Origin: an uncultured Bryobacterales bacterium
GTDB lineage: Bacteria > Acidobacteriota > Terriglobia > Bryobacterales > UBA6623
Assembly (NCBI GenBank): GCA_958295955.1
Contig: OY282420.1
Span: 3,672,435-3,736,434 of the forward strand
Reading direction: 5' to 3'
DNA: 64,000 nt
The position numbers and the translations under genes were made by a program. The notes under the pieces are model-generated. The model worked only from the letters and a program-made list of their open reading frames with translations. It did no database searches and was not told where the DNA came from. Position 1 is the stretch's first letter; each line of letters opens with the position of its first letter. This document shows, piece by piece, positions 56,310 through 64,000 of the stretch.

Positions 56310-57734
56310 TTATCCCTCCTCGTTCGGCGTGCGCACCGCGATTTTCATCACGACTTGCTCCGCAGGCCAGTACGGCCGAAATGAGATGTTGAAAAAAACT
56401 TGACCGGCCGCGCGCGCGGTGGCCGTGTTCAGCCCCTCGTCGGGCTTGCACTCGCCGGACTCGATCGCGCCCTGGCCGATCAGCCCGCGCAGGAAGGCGT
56501 TGACCGACTCGGCCACCTCGTCGAGGTAGGTCGCGGTGACGTTGCGGTCGACCGCCCAGGCGTGCGAGCGCAACAGCGCCTCGGTGATCGTGTCCCGGGT
56601 CCGCGCGATGGGCAGGAAGCGATACTTCGCGTCGCTCGTCGGCGCCCGCGATCCCCACAGCCGGAAACCGCCCTGATAGGGCACGACCGTGGCCACGGCC
56701 TGCGCGTTCAACGACGCGGCGGCCGCCGTCGGGTCGTCGATGGCGAACGAGATCGGAATCTCGGTCCCCGTGATCCCCCGGATAAGCTGGTTGCTCGGCG
56801 AAGTCCACCAGCCCCGCGCCCGGTCGTTCGCGGCGAACAGGCCGGCCACTCGCGGCGACGCCCATTCGAGGGCGATCGCCCCGCCCGCGCCGGTCGGCGC
56901 CTTGACCCGCGGCCCGACGAGCAGCGTCCGGTCGGAGTCGAAGAACGAGCGGAACTTCACCGCCGCGGCCTGATACGCGGCGGCGTTCGCGGCGCCGCCC
57001 AGAGGGACGTCGACGATCAGCACCGCGCGCAGCCGCCGCGCGACCGGCGCCAACAGCGTAGCGATCGGCGCCGCCGTCGCGCCGGCGCCCGTGCCCGTCG
57101 TCTTGCTCGCCCAGCCCGGCGCGATCAGCAACTGCGGCTTGCGGCCGAGCGTCGCCTCGGCCGTCTCCAGTTGCGCCGCCGCCACCCCGACCTCGGCGTC
57201 GGTGATCTGCGTCGCGTCGTAGTAGTCATAGGTCGCATGGACTGTCGTCGCCACTCCGCTGAGCCGCTCGATCGCGCCCGTCTCCGGGTCGACCTCGTAC
57301 ACCGCGCCGCTGACCGTCGCCCCGCTCTCCTGGATAGCCAACGCGCTGCCGCCGGACGAAGCGGCGTAGAGCTTGACCGTGCCCGGCACGACGTGCGCAT
57401 GCGCCAGGGCGCCCTCGCCGTCGGTCAGCGTGACGGCTTCGCGGGCCGAAACCGTGGTCTTGTCGTCCGCGCCCAGGGCGTTGACCACGACCACGACGGC
57501 CCGCGACTGATCGAAGATCGCGCGCAAAGCCGGATAGATCGTGCCCTCCGCGCCGAAGGCGGCGCGGCCGGTTTCGAGCGCGTTGACCAGCACCGGCGTA
57601 CCGGCCGGCGAACCGCTCGGATTGTCGTAGGCCCAGCCGACCAGCCCGATCACCGAGGGCGACGTCGCCAGACTCGGCGGCGGAGCGCTCTCGACCTGCT
57701 GGATGGTGATTCCGTGATGATATTCCGTTGCCAT
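56310..57734 (-). CDS. Phage tail sheath protein (P2 FI-like)
   Basis: A 474-residue protein. It starts YHHGITIQQVESAPPPSLA then SPSVIGLVGWAYDNPSG, the typical sheath N-terminus. Later blocks are SFFDSDRTLLVGPRVKAP, NQLIRGITGTEIPISFAIDD and GFRLWGSRAPTSDAKYRFLP, with the C-terminal FNISFRPYWPAEQVVMKI. It forms the contractile outer sheath. AAAAGGAGAAAAA gives a good RBS before ATG 57734. The longer frame upstream overlaps the gpH gene and was not used. Confidence 0.95.
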   Translation of the reverse strand: MATEYHHGITIQQVESAPPPSLATSPSVIGLVGWAYDNPSGSPAGTPVLVNALETGRAAFGAEGTIYPALRAIFDQSRAVVVVVNALGADDKTTVSAREAVTLTDGEGALAHAHVVPGTVKLYAASSGGSALAIQESGATVSGAVYEVDPETGAIERLSGVATTVHATYDYYDATQITDAEVGVAAAQLETAEATLGRKPQLLIAPGWASKTTGTGAGATAAPIATLLAPVARRLRAVLIVDVPLGGAANAAAYQAAAVKFRSFFDSDRTLLVGPRVKAPTGAGGAIALEWASPRVAGLFAANDRARGWWTSPSNQLIRGITGTEIPISFAIDDPTAAAASLNAQAVATVVPYQGGFRLWGSRAPTSDAKYRFLPIARTRDTITEALLRSHAWAVDRNVTATYLDEVAESVNAFLRGLIGQGAIESGECKPDEGLNTATARAAGQVFFNISFRPYWPAEQVVMKIAVRTPNEEG

Positions 57735-57750
57735 TTTTTCTCCTTTTGAT

Positions 57751-58680
57751 TTATGCCGGCGCATCCCCGATGCGCCGGATGAACAGCACGACCGCGTACA
57801 CGCCGGGGCTCCCGACACTAGTCCGGGAGGCCCCTGTCGCGATCGAGACCAGATCGTCGACCAGGTAGCTGTCCTTTTTGGGATGCGGCGCCTCCAGGAC
57901 CTTGACCGCGGAAAACCCGAGTTGGTGGATGACCGTCGGATCATTCGCAAATCCCGTCACGCGATAGAGCCCCGGCCCGAAGGTAACCCCCGCGGACGAT
58001 GACACGCTCACGCCTGCGACCGGCCCGCCGGCCGCCCTATGCGTCGCCGCTTGCGGATTGCCCTGCGCATCGTTGCTCGATGCCACGACGACCTTGATTT
58101 CCTGCGTCAAAATATGCTCCTTGATATTCGCCGTCGTAATCGCCGCCGCCTGCATCGCCGCCAGGTCCGTGCGCAGGCCGGCCAGCAGCGTATCCTGCCC
58201 CGTGTTTTTCGTCTCGACGGCGGTCACCCGCAGGGCCAACGCGGGGTCGCCGAACTGCACGGTCGTTGCGATCGTCACGCTGACGTCCGCCGCCGCCGCC
58301 TGCACTTCGAGCACTCCGCCGACCGTCAGCGCCGCGCCGGATACCGCCGCCGCCAGCGCATCGCCGCCGGCCGTCCAGTAGGCGATCATCGTCACCGCTC
58401 CGCTCGCGCCGACGCGCCCGAACAAGCCGGCCTCGGTGATCGAGTAGCTCGCCGACGGTGAGAAGTCCGCGCGAAACGCGATCTGCCCCGCGACCTCCGC
58501 CGCGCCGCCGAGCGCCGACCGATCGCGCTCCGTGATTAGCGCCGTCTTGGCGTCGTTCGCCGCGCCCGCCGCCGCCGACCCCGAGCCGAGCGCCAGGTGC
58601 GTCAGCGCCACCGCCGCCGTCCCCGTGTTCGTCCCGTCGGCCAATAACGCCCGGCCCGCCGTGGTCAGCCGCAAATTCAT
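57751..58680 (-). CDS. Phage tail fibre protein (GpH-like N-terminus)
   Basis: A 309-residue protein with the tail-fibre N-terminal domain: LRLTTAGRALLADGTNTGTA, LTHLALGSGSAA, then SYSITEAGLFGRVGASGAVT. The rest (TTANIKEHILTQEIKVVVAS and LYRVTGFANDPTVIH) is less conserved, as expected for a receptor-binding part. It is short for a fibre. Starts with an ATGA overlap on gpI. No separate fibre assembly gene is visible after it. Confidence 0.83.
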   Translation of the reverse strand: MNLRLTTAGRALLADGTNTGTAAVALTHLALGSGSAAAGAANDAKTALITERDRSALGGAAEVAGQIAFRADFSPSASYSITEAGLFGRVGASGAVTMIAYWTAGGDALAAAVSGAALTVGGVLEVQAAAADVSVTIATTVQFGDPALALRVTAVETKNTGQDTLLAGLRTDLAAMQAAAITTANIKEHILTQEIKVVVASSNDAQGNPQAATHRAAGGPVAGVSVSSSAGVTFGPGLYRVTGFANDPTVIHQLGFSAVKVLEAPHPKKDSYLVDDLVSIATGASRTSVGSPGVYAVVLFIRRIGDAPA

Positions 58681-59222
58681 GACCCGGCCTCCGCCGGCAT
58701 GTCCAGCCGTACCACCGTGCGCGCGCCGAGCCCGCCCGCCAGACCGACCGCGCCGGTCAACCCCGCGGTCATCGCCAGCGTGTAGCGCGCCGCCAGCCGC
58801 TTCGCGCGGTCAATCGCCGCGCCGAGGCCGGCCACGTCGTTGAGCGCCAGCGACTCGGAATTCCAGACTGCAATCCGAAATTGCAGCGGCGCCGGCTCCG
58901 AGTAGTCGTACACGGCGCCGATGCCGTCGAGCAGCCGCTTGACCGCCGCGGGCGTGCCCCGCAAGGCGTGTACGTCGTAGGCCGCGGCGATGGTTGCCCG
59001 CTTGACTTCGAGCGGCCAATCGTGGCCCCACTCCGCGACGCCCAACGCCCAGGCCAGCCAGGGCAACAGCGCTTCGGGACAATCGGCGATCGACCACAGC
59101 GAGCCGAGCGGAACGGGCGTCTCGTCGATCCGCCCCAGGGCGTAGTCCACGCCGGCTTCGAGCGGCGTCGATTGCGGCGGCAGGATCGACGGCCTGACGT
59201 GCTGCAGCGTCATGACGCCCAT
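58677..59222 (-). CDS. Phage baseplate protein I (P2 GpI-like)
   Basis: A 181-residue protein: LPPQSTPLEAGVDYALGRID, PVPLGSLWSIADCPEALLPW, LAWALGVAEWGHDWPLEVKR and HALRGTPAAVKRLLDGIGAV are the conserved GpI blocks. It belongs to the baseplate wedge. It overlaps gpJ by 13 bp. One CRISPR spacer (16592-16628) encodes IGTQWSIADCPP, homologous to LGSLWSIADCPE here. Confidence 0.93.
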   Translation of the reverse strand: MGVMTLQHVRPSILPPQSTPLEAGVDYALGRIDETPVPLGSLWSIADCPEALLPWLAWALGVAEWGHDWPLEVKRATIAAAYDVHALRGTPAAVKRLLDGIGAVYDYSEPAPLQFRIAVWNSESLALNDVAGLGAAIDRAKRLAARYTLAMTAGLTGAVGLAGGLGARTVVRLDMPAEAGS

Positions 59223-60505
59223 ATCGTCACCCCCGTGCAGCGCGCGGCCGCCGTCGCCGCAACCGCGATATCCGCGGCCGGAGCGGTCAGCGTCACCTTG
59301 CGCGCGCCCGGCACGTGCAGCGCCGCATAGATCGCGTCGAGACCGATGTCGCGTCCCAGCGCGTAGGCATCCGCCGCATAGACCCGCGCGGCCGCTTCCG
59401 CCGCCGTGCGCACCAGTTCCGCCGACGGCCCGAAGCCGGCGATTTCTATCGATGCGCTAATCGCGTAGGTCGAGATCGTCGCCGGCTGCACCGTCACCCG
59501 GTCGCCGATCGGCCGCGCGTCGTCCGCCGAAGCGGCGGCCTTGACCATAGCCGGAGTCGGCGGCGGAACGGCCGCCGGATAGGCGCCGCCGTCGGCGACG
59601 ATCGCCACCAGGGCGTCGCCGAAGTCGATATCCTCCAGCCAGGCGCGCCGCGCGGGGTCGGTCACCCGCCAGGACGCCGCGGTGGATAGCGTGTTGTCCA
59701 CGCCGGACAATTCGATGCCGCCCCACAGCCCGCCGCGAAAGAAGTACAACGACTTGCCCGCCCCCGCGCCGCCCGGCCCGAAGTACGCGCCCGCCCCGTC
59801 AGCGGTCACGAAAGCCGAGTCGTTCACATCATTCCCCGAGCGCCAGACGATCCGCGTCACCGTGACCCCGGACGCGGCCAGCACGTCGTCGCCCGCATCG
59901 GGGACGATCCGCCAGCGGTCGCTCGCCGGATACGAGCCGATCTGCGCCGCAACCGCCGAAATGCGCACGATCTCGCCGCTCATCGCCGGCACGGCGGCGT
60001 GCGTGATCGGCGACGGCAGCGCCTTCAGCGCCGTTGCGATGCGCGGCAGCACGGTCAGCGTGACGTTGCCCGCCGAGGGCGAGGCCGCCGCCACGTCCTC
60101 CACGTCGGGCGAGGCGCCCAACGCGATGCGCCGGTAGCCGGCCTCCGGGCCGGCCGTCGATTGACCCTGCAAGGCCAGCAGCACCCGCGCGCGCAGCGCC
60201 GCGTCCGTCTCGCCGTCGAGCCGGCGGACGGCGAACAGCGCGGCGAGATTGTCCAGGTCGGCGCCCGCGGCATAGGCCAGCATCACCGACCGCGCCGCGT
60301 CGTTCACCCGCTGCCGGATGACCATCTCGCGGTAGGCCGCGGCCTCGATCAGCTTGGCGATCGGATCCGACTCCGGCAGCGGGTCGACCAGCTCGGGGTA
60401 GCGCTCGCGCAGATCGGCCTCGACCGCTGAGCGCAGCGCCTCGAAGTCGAGCGTCTCGACGACGGCCGGCGGCGGCAGCAACGACAGATCGAGCGGCTCA
60501 GTCAT
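59210..60505 (-). CDS. Phage baseplate assembly protein J
   Basis: A 431-residue Baseplate_J protein: ERYPELVDPLPESDPIAKLI, AAYREMVIRQRVNDAARSVM, DLDNLAALFAVRRL at the N-terminus, and GDRVTVQPATISTYAISASI, a typical block, near residue 350. It is a wedge component. One spacer (26037-26072) encodes DRVTVQPATIST and differs from this gene at only 5 of 36 positions. Length is on the long side for P2-type GpJ (about 300) but normal for Mu-like gp47. Confidence 0.93.
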   Translation of the reverse strand: MTEPLDLSLLPPPAVVETLDFEALRSAVEADLRERYPELVDPLPESDPIAKLIEAAAYREMVIRQRVNDAARSVMLAYAAGADLDNLAALFAVRRLDGETDAALRARVLLALQGQSTAGPEAGYRRIALGASPDVEDVAAASPSAGNVTLTVLPRIATALKALPSPITHAAVPAMSGEIVRISAVAAQIGSYPASDRWRIVPDAGDDVLAASGVTVTRIVWRSGNDVNDSAFVTADGAGAYFGPGGAGAGKSLYFFRGGLWGGIELSGVDNTLSTAASWRVTDPARRAWLEDIDFGDALVAIVADGGAYPAAVPPPTPAMVKAAASADDARPIGDRVTVQPATISTYAISASIEIAGFGPSAELVRTAAEAAARVYAADAYALGRDIGLDAIYAALHVPGARKVTLTAPAADIAVAATAAARCTGVTIWAS

Positions 60506-60565
60506 GCCGGCGCCCCCCCGCCAAACCGTCTGTCACTCGCCGGTCGGCCGGCAAATACACTGCCG

Positions 60566-60904
60566 TCATATGCGCGTCTCCACGGCGACGGTCTCACTCT
60601 CCCCGCCCATTTGCCCGACAATCTCGACGACTACGCGCCCGGGCGCGGAGGCCGTGGGCGCGGCGCGGACGATCTCCGGTTCGATGCGCGGCTCCCACCG
60701 CGCCAGGGCGTCCACGACTTCGGCGGCCATCGCGACGGCCGTGCCCGGCGTGGCGGCGTCGTCCACCATGTCCGCCAGACGCGACCCATATTCGGGGCGC
60801 ATCGCCCGCGAACCGAGCGGCGTCGTCAGGATGTCTTCGATGGACTGGCGGATCGCCGCCGCCCCGTCGATCGCCGCGCCCGTGCGTCGATCCATGCCCG
60901 GCAT
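60566..60904 (-). CDS. Phage baseplate protein W (gp25-like)
   Basis: A 112-residue protein: IRQSIEDILTTPLGSRAMRP followed by EYGSRLADMVDD, the diagnostic gp25/GpW region, then ALARWEPRIEPEIVRA. The ATG overlaps the gpV stop (TGATG). It is a structural part of the baseplate with lysozyme-like fold. One spacer (25830-25865) encodes IGSRVMRPEYGS. Confidence 0.92.
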   Translation of the reverse strand: MPGMDRRTGAAIDGAAAIRQSIEDILTTPLGSRAMRPEYGSRLADMVDDAATPGTAVAMAAEVVDALARWEPRIEPEIVRAAPTASAPGRVVVEIVGQMGGESETVAVETRI

Positions 60905-61515
60905 CAGGTCATCCTCCGGTTGGGGGGCGACGGCGCCTGCGGCGGGTGCGCATGGGCGTTGTACGCCGTGCGCATCTCGCCCATGTTTCCGGTTTCGTCG
61001 GCGACGTCGCCCTCGGCCTCGATGTCGCCGGTCACCGTGAGATCGCCGTCCACCGTCACGTCGCCGGTGACCGTCACGCCTTCCGCGGCCGTGATCTCGA
61101 CCGCCGTCCCTTCCGCGGCCTCGATCGCGAGCGTCGGCCCGGCCTCGTCGAAACCGACCCGCGAACCGTCGGGAAAGACCGCGGCGGCGAGCCGCCCGTC
61201 GGTCTCCGGCGCAGGCCAGGCGTCGCAAAAAATCCCCGGCAGCGCCACCGCCGGATACGCCTCGCCGCCGGGCGCAAGCACCATCACCTGCTCGCCCACG
61301 CTTGGCGCCCGCCAGACGCGGACGCCGCCGGCCGCCGGCGCCAGCCAGGGCAGCGGCCCCGACGGCGCCGGCTCATCGGCGAGGCCGAAGTCCACGCGCA
61401 CGCGAGCGGCTGCGGCGTCCACTTCGACGACCTTCGCCGGCCGCAAGACGTTGCGCAAGCGGCGCTCGAGCTCGCCGACGCGAAAGGCCAGGTCGGTCTC
61501 ATGCTGCGGCGTCAT
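60904..61515 (-). CDS. Phage baseplate spike protein V
   Basis: A 203-residue GpV-type spike. An OB-fold domain begins near RNVLRPAKVVEVDAAAARVR; WRAPSVGEQVMVLAPGGEAY is the typical central block. A beta-helical stretch of alternating repeats (VTVTGDVTVDGDLTVTGDIE) follows, and the C-terminus AYNAHAHPPQAPSPPNRRM carries the His-x-His pair that binds iron at the tip. It pierces the outer membrane during injection. Confidence 0.93.
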   Translation of the reverse strand: MTPQHETDLAFRVGELERRLRNVLRPAKVVEVDAAAARVRVDFGLADEPAPSGPLPWLAPAAGGVRVWRAPSVGEQVMVLAPGGEAYPAVALPGIFCDAWPAPETDGRLAAAVFPDGSRVGFDEAGPTLAIEAAEGTAVEITAAEGVTVTGDVTVDGDLTVTGDIEAEGDVADETGNMGEMRTAYNAHAHPPQAPSPPNRRMT

Positions 61516-62096
61516 GCGACCCTCCCATAGGCGCCGGCCTCATCGACGTTCGGCAAACTCTGCCGCTCGTCGAAGGTGACGTAAAGCTCGCTGGGCAACG
61601 CGGCGGGCGAGTCGGGGTCGGGCAGAGCGTAGCTCAGTTCCTGATCCCACTCGATCGACCAGATGGCTACGCCGGCCTTGTCCCCCGCCGAAGAGTAGCG
61701 GTTGACGGCGCGGACATTCTCGGCGCGTCCGATCCCGGTGAGTCCCCAGCAGGCGCGGGGGATGAGCGCGAGCAGGCGGTCGACGATGTTGCGCGCGGCC
61801 GTGCCGCGGTCGAGGGCGGCCGTCGAGCGCGTGACGACGTAGGCGGCGAGGCGAACGGGCGCGATGACCTGGCGGGCGGCGGCGGAGACGCGCATCGTCC
61901 CGGTCTCCAGCGCGGCGACGTAAACCGCCGGAGTGCGCGTCGCCCGGCGGCCGACCTCGGCATGATCGATCGCGCCGTCGTGGGCGCGGCATTCGCCGAG
62001 GTCGGGCAGCACGACGGATATCTCCGCGGCCGCGGCTTCGAGCAGGGCGGACATGCGCGGGACTTGATGCGTGGTCGGCATACGCTCGCCCCTCAA
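61512..62096 (-). CDS. Mu gp37-like protein (DUF1834)
   Basis: A 194-residue protein: LLEAAAAEISVVLPDLGECR, RATRTPAVYVAALETG, VRLAAYVVTRSTAALDRGTA and IWSIEWDQELSYA. This is the DUF1834/gp37 family placed after gp36 in Mu-like phages; probably a head-tail connection/tail terminator component. A second ATG at 62081 may be the true start. It overlaps both neighbours by 4 bp. Confidence 0.8.
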   Translation of the reverse strand: MRGERMPTTHQVPRMSALLEAAAAEISVVLPDLGECRAHDGAIDHAEVGRRATRTPAVYVAALETGTMRVSAAARQVIAPVRLAAYVVTRSTAALDRGTAARNIVDRLLALIPRACWGLTGIGRAENVRAVNRYSSAGDKAGVAIWSIEWDQELSYALPDPDSPAALPSELYVTFDERQSLPNVDEAGAYGRVA

Positions 62097-62527
62097 TCGG
62101 GATACTCCCTCGCGGTCGAGACGCCGCGCCCGAATCTCCGCGGCCGCGCGCGCAGAGCGGCGGCGCCGCGCGAAGAGGACGGGTCGGCGGGGACGCCCAG
62201 CGAGACTTCGCCGCAGGCGATGCGCTGGAGCAGCGTCGTCGCGTCCTCGTAGCGCCGGCGCCGCTCGTCGGTGAGCGTGTCGGCGGTGTCCGCCAGGCGG
62301 TACGCGGCGATGTCGACGGCGAGGCGGGTCAAAATATCGGGGCAGGGGTCAAGCGGCAAGTCGTACTTGCGGCCGACGTAGGCGTCGATTTCGTTGGCGG
62401 CGTCGGACAGCGCGCGGGCGACCGCGGTTTCGTCCACCGCCTCGGCATCGTCGGGACGGGGGGCGAGCAGCAGCAGGGTCTCCGCCCCGTAGCGTTCGAC
62501 GATCTGCTGCTGCTCCGCGTAGGCCAT
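62093..62527 (-). CDS. Mu gp36-like protein (DUF1320)
   Basis: A 144-residue protein: QQIVERYGAETLLLLAPRPD, NEIDAYVGRKYDLPLDPCPD and LAVDIAAYRLADTADTLTDE, the DUF1320 signature. In Mu-like phages it acts as head completion or connector protein. The C-terminal 40 residues are Arg-rich and not conserved. Confidence 0.9.
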   Translation of the reverse strand: MAYAEQQQIVERYGAETLLLLAPRPDDAEAVDETAVARALSDAANEIDAYVGRKYDLPLDPCPDILTRLAVDIAAYRLADTADTLTDERRRRYEDATTLLQRIACGEVSLGVPADPSSSRGAAALRARPRRFGRGVSTAREYPD

Positions 62528-62551
62528 AACGTAGTGGTGGGTGGGGTGGGC

Positions 62552-62818
62552 CTACGCGATCGAGGTATCGGCCGGCGCCGGCTGCTGCGGCTGCTCGACC
62601 GGCTGTTCGGGGGACTGTTCGCGGGGCTGCTGCGGCGCCGCGAAGTCGTCGGCCAGGTCTTCGATCGCCTCGACGATGCGCCGGCGGTCGGCGCGCGCGG
62701 CGTCAAGCTCGGCCTGCGTCGCGGCGATGTCCGATCCGGCGACGATCTCGCCGAGACGGGCGCGGATGCGGGCGATGGCCGCCGCCGCGCGGGGGAACAA
62801 GGGAGTGTCGGTGGTCAT
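62552..62818 (-). CDS. Small phage protein with coiled coil and Pro/Gln tail
   Basis: An 88-residue protein starting MTTDTPLFPRAAAAIARIRA. It has a helical section (DIAATQAELDAARADRRRIV, AIEDLADDF) and a Pro/Gln/Glu tail (APQQPREQSPEQPVEQPQQP). GGAG lies upstream of ATG 62818. It occupies the slot between the major head protein region and gp36. Longer frames through this area were rejected. I do not recognise the family. Confidence 0.65.
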   Translation of the reverse strand: MTTDTPLFPRAAAAIARIRARLGEIVAGSDIAATQAELDAARADRRRIVEAIEDLADDFAAPQQPREQSPEQPVEQPQQPAPADTSIA

Positions 62819-62844
62819 GGGATTCTCCAGTGGATGGGGGATGG

Positions 62845-63288
62845 TCAAAGCGCGAAAAGCGCGGTCAGGGTCACGCGGCCGGCGGACGTCGCGACCGTAT
62901 CGATCGCGCCGGCCGGCAGATCGGCGCGCAGGTCGTAGAAGGAGCCGCCGACGGCGGCGATCGTGCCGCAGACCGCCGGGGCCTGCCGCGGGTCGCCGAT
63001 CGCCTCGGCGCCGGCTTGCGCGGCTAGGCCGCCGGCGAACTCGTCGCTCTCCGGCGCGGACCAGCGGATCGCCAGCGTCGCGCGCCCGATCTCGATGGTC
63101 AGGCCGGCGGCGAAGCGCAGCACGGCGCGGCGGCCCGCCGCATCGGCGGCGACCGCCGTCTCCAGCGGGCGCGCCGCGCCGGGCGCGACGATGTGCTCCG
63201 GGCCGCCGCCGGAGCGCAGGCGCAACTCGAGGCGCCCCTCGCCGCCGGCGAGCCGGCCCAAAATCTCGCGGATTTTTTGCGTCTCCAT
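62845..63288 (-). CDS. Phage protein of unknown function downstream of major head gene
   Basis: A 147-residue protein with a strong AGGAGGG ribosome site before ATG 63288. It contains ILGRLAGGEGRLELRLRSGG, PLETAVAADAAGRRAVLRFA and GLTIEIGRATLAIRWSAPES, mostly beta-rich. Located directly after gpT. I cannot assign a family; in Mu-like phages this place is often taken by small head decoration or unknown proteins. Confidence 0.6.
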   Translation of the reverse strand: METQKIREILGRLAGGEGRLELRLRSGGGPEHIVAPGAARPLETAVAADAAGRRAVLRFAAGLTIEIGRATLAIRWSAPESDEFAGGLAAQAGAEAIGDPRQAPAVCGTIAAVGGSFYDLRADLPAGAIDTVATSAGRVTLTALFAL

Positions 63289-63303
63289 CTTGCCCTCCTT
63301 CGC

Positions 63304-64000
63304 CTACGCGCCGGTGCTGCCGTAGGCCATCTGCCAGAAGCCGTAACCCGCCGCGCCGCGGCATTCCACGCCGTAGCGGTACTTGCGGCGCATGAACGCC
63401 GCGTCCGAATCCATTTCCGTCTGCTGCACGAACTGCGGCGCCCGCCGCTCCTGATAGATCAGCGGCTTGATCGGCTGCGTGGCGTCCAACAGGAACCAGG
63501 CCGTATCCGAGGTCAGCCGCGCGTCGGAGACTACTTCGGCCTGCCCCTTGTAGATGTTGGGCTTGCCGTCTTCCAGCCGATCGACGGCCATCAATCCGCG
63601 GGCCGTGTCTTCCAGCGCCGGGGGCACGACCAGCACCGAGGGCGTGACCCCCAGCGGCCGGCCGTCCTCGTCGGTCAGCTTGCGCAAGGCGATGCGCGCC
63701 GCGCCGAACGACGCCTTGGCCGCGGCGTAGGTCGCCGTCGAAAGCGCCGCCGAGCCCTTGTTCGAAACCGACTTCGCGCCCAGCGGATGATCGGCGGCGA
63801 AGAACGCCTTGCCGTCATAGCACTTGCCCTCGGCCGCCGAAAAGCCGTTGTTCAACAAGGCGAAAACCAACTCGTCGGCGAACTGCCGCGCGGCGTAGCC
63901 GGCCATCTGCGCCTGCGGACCGTAAATGCCCAGGTTGTCGTCTTCGATGTCGTTGCGGTCGACTTCGATGGTCGATTCCCAGTCGTCGTTGACGATCGTG
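63304..64000 (-). CDS. Mu-like major head subunit gpT, 5' end beyond window
   Basis: The frame is open to the right edge. Visible sequence: NDDWESTIEVDRNDIEDDNL, GIYGPQAQMAGYAARQFADE, LVFALLNNGFSAAEG, AFFAADHPLGAKSVSNKGSA, VVSDARLTSDTAWFLLDATQ and PIKPLIYQERRAPQFV. This is the Mu gpT (Mu_head_gpT) capsid family. Three spacers in the array encode peptides of this protein: ALLNNGFSADDG, ADHPVGKKSVS and DSRLTSDTAWF. The C-terminus is complete. Confidence 0.95.
   Translation of the reverse strand, partial: TIVNDDWESTIEVDRNDIEDDNLGIYGPQAQMAGYAARQFADELVFALLNNGFSAAEGKCYDGKAFFAADHPLGAKSVSNKGSAALSTATYAAAKASFGAARIALRKLTDEDGRPLGVTPSVLVVPPALEDTARGLMAVDRLEDGKPNIYKGQAEVVSDARLTSDTAWFLLDATQPIKPLIYQERRAPQFVQQTEMDSDAAFMRRKYRYGVECRGAAGYGFWQMAYGSTGA

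Overview
ORGANISM. The window is GC-rich bacterial DNA. The best taxonomic clue is the secreted FG-GAP repeat protein at 40.1-42.3 kb. Its C-terminus matches the 'Solibacter' C-terminal domain (TIGR03437 type), which is largely restricted to Acidobacteriota of the Bryobacterales/Solibacteres group. A MotA/TolQ-DUF2149 pair and many short intergenic micro-repeats fit that placement but do not prove it. I infer an acidobacterium with moderate confidence.

LAYOUT. (1) 1-953: 3' end of a NYN-LOTUS (OST-HTH) RNase-like protein. (2) 977-9356: complete type I-G (formerly I-U) CRISPR-Cas operon in the order cas3, csb3, csb1, csb2, cas2, cas4-cas1. (3) 9357-30087: leader plus a giant CRISPR array. By hand I count 285 copies of one 36-nt repeat and 284 spacers of about 36 nt. 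(4) 30088-31336: a degraded phage-like gene cut off by the end of the array, one unknown gene and tRNA-Val. (5) 31.4-48.7 kb: chromosomal genes (MotA/TolQ channel, FmdB, 2-hydroxyacid dehydrogenase, HpcH/HpaI aldolase, DUF29, MtaB, FG-GAP protein, TyrS, PurN, PurM, methyltransferase, nitronate monooxygenase, thioesterase), interrupted by duplicated small coiled-coil/membrane-protein cassettes. (6) 49.0-64.0 kb: late operon of a Mu-like prophage on the minus strand. It has a Mu-type head end (gpT, gp36, gp37) and a P2-type contractile tail (V, W, J, I, H, FI, FII, E/E', T, U, X, D). It runs off the right edge.

HOW IT FITS TOGETHER. Csb1, Csb2 and Csb3 should form the type I-G Cascade, with Csb2 processing pre-crRNA. 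Cas3 degrades targets, and Cas4-Cas1 with Cas2 adds spacers. At least eight spacers encode peptides found in the resident prophage: gpT three times, gpD twice, and gpI, gpJ and gp25 once each. Their DNA differs from the prophage at about 4-12 positions. The array therefore seems to have been fed by relatives of this prophage, while the resident copy escapes through (largely synonymous) divergence. Several spacers also overlap one another on the same protospacer, the pattern expected from repeated or primed acquisition from one phage family.

OTHER STRUCTURE. A family of small helical/coiled-coil membrane proteins, each carried as a promoter-RBS-ORF cassette, occurs in tandem copies on both strands next to the prophage and inside the chromosome. 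A DUF29 gene sits between 40-bp direct repeats made from the 3' end of mtaB. The prophage late operon contains two counter-transcribed 'moron' genes created by tandem duplication, and its tail chaperone gene has a clear -1 frameshift site.
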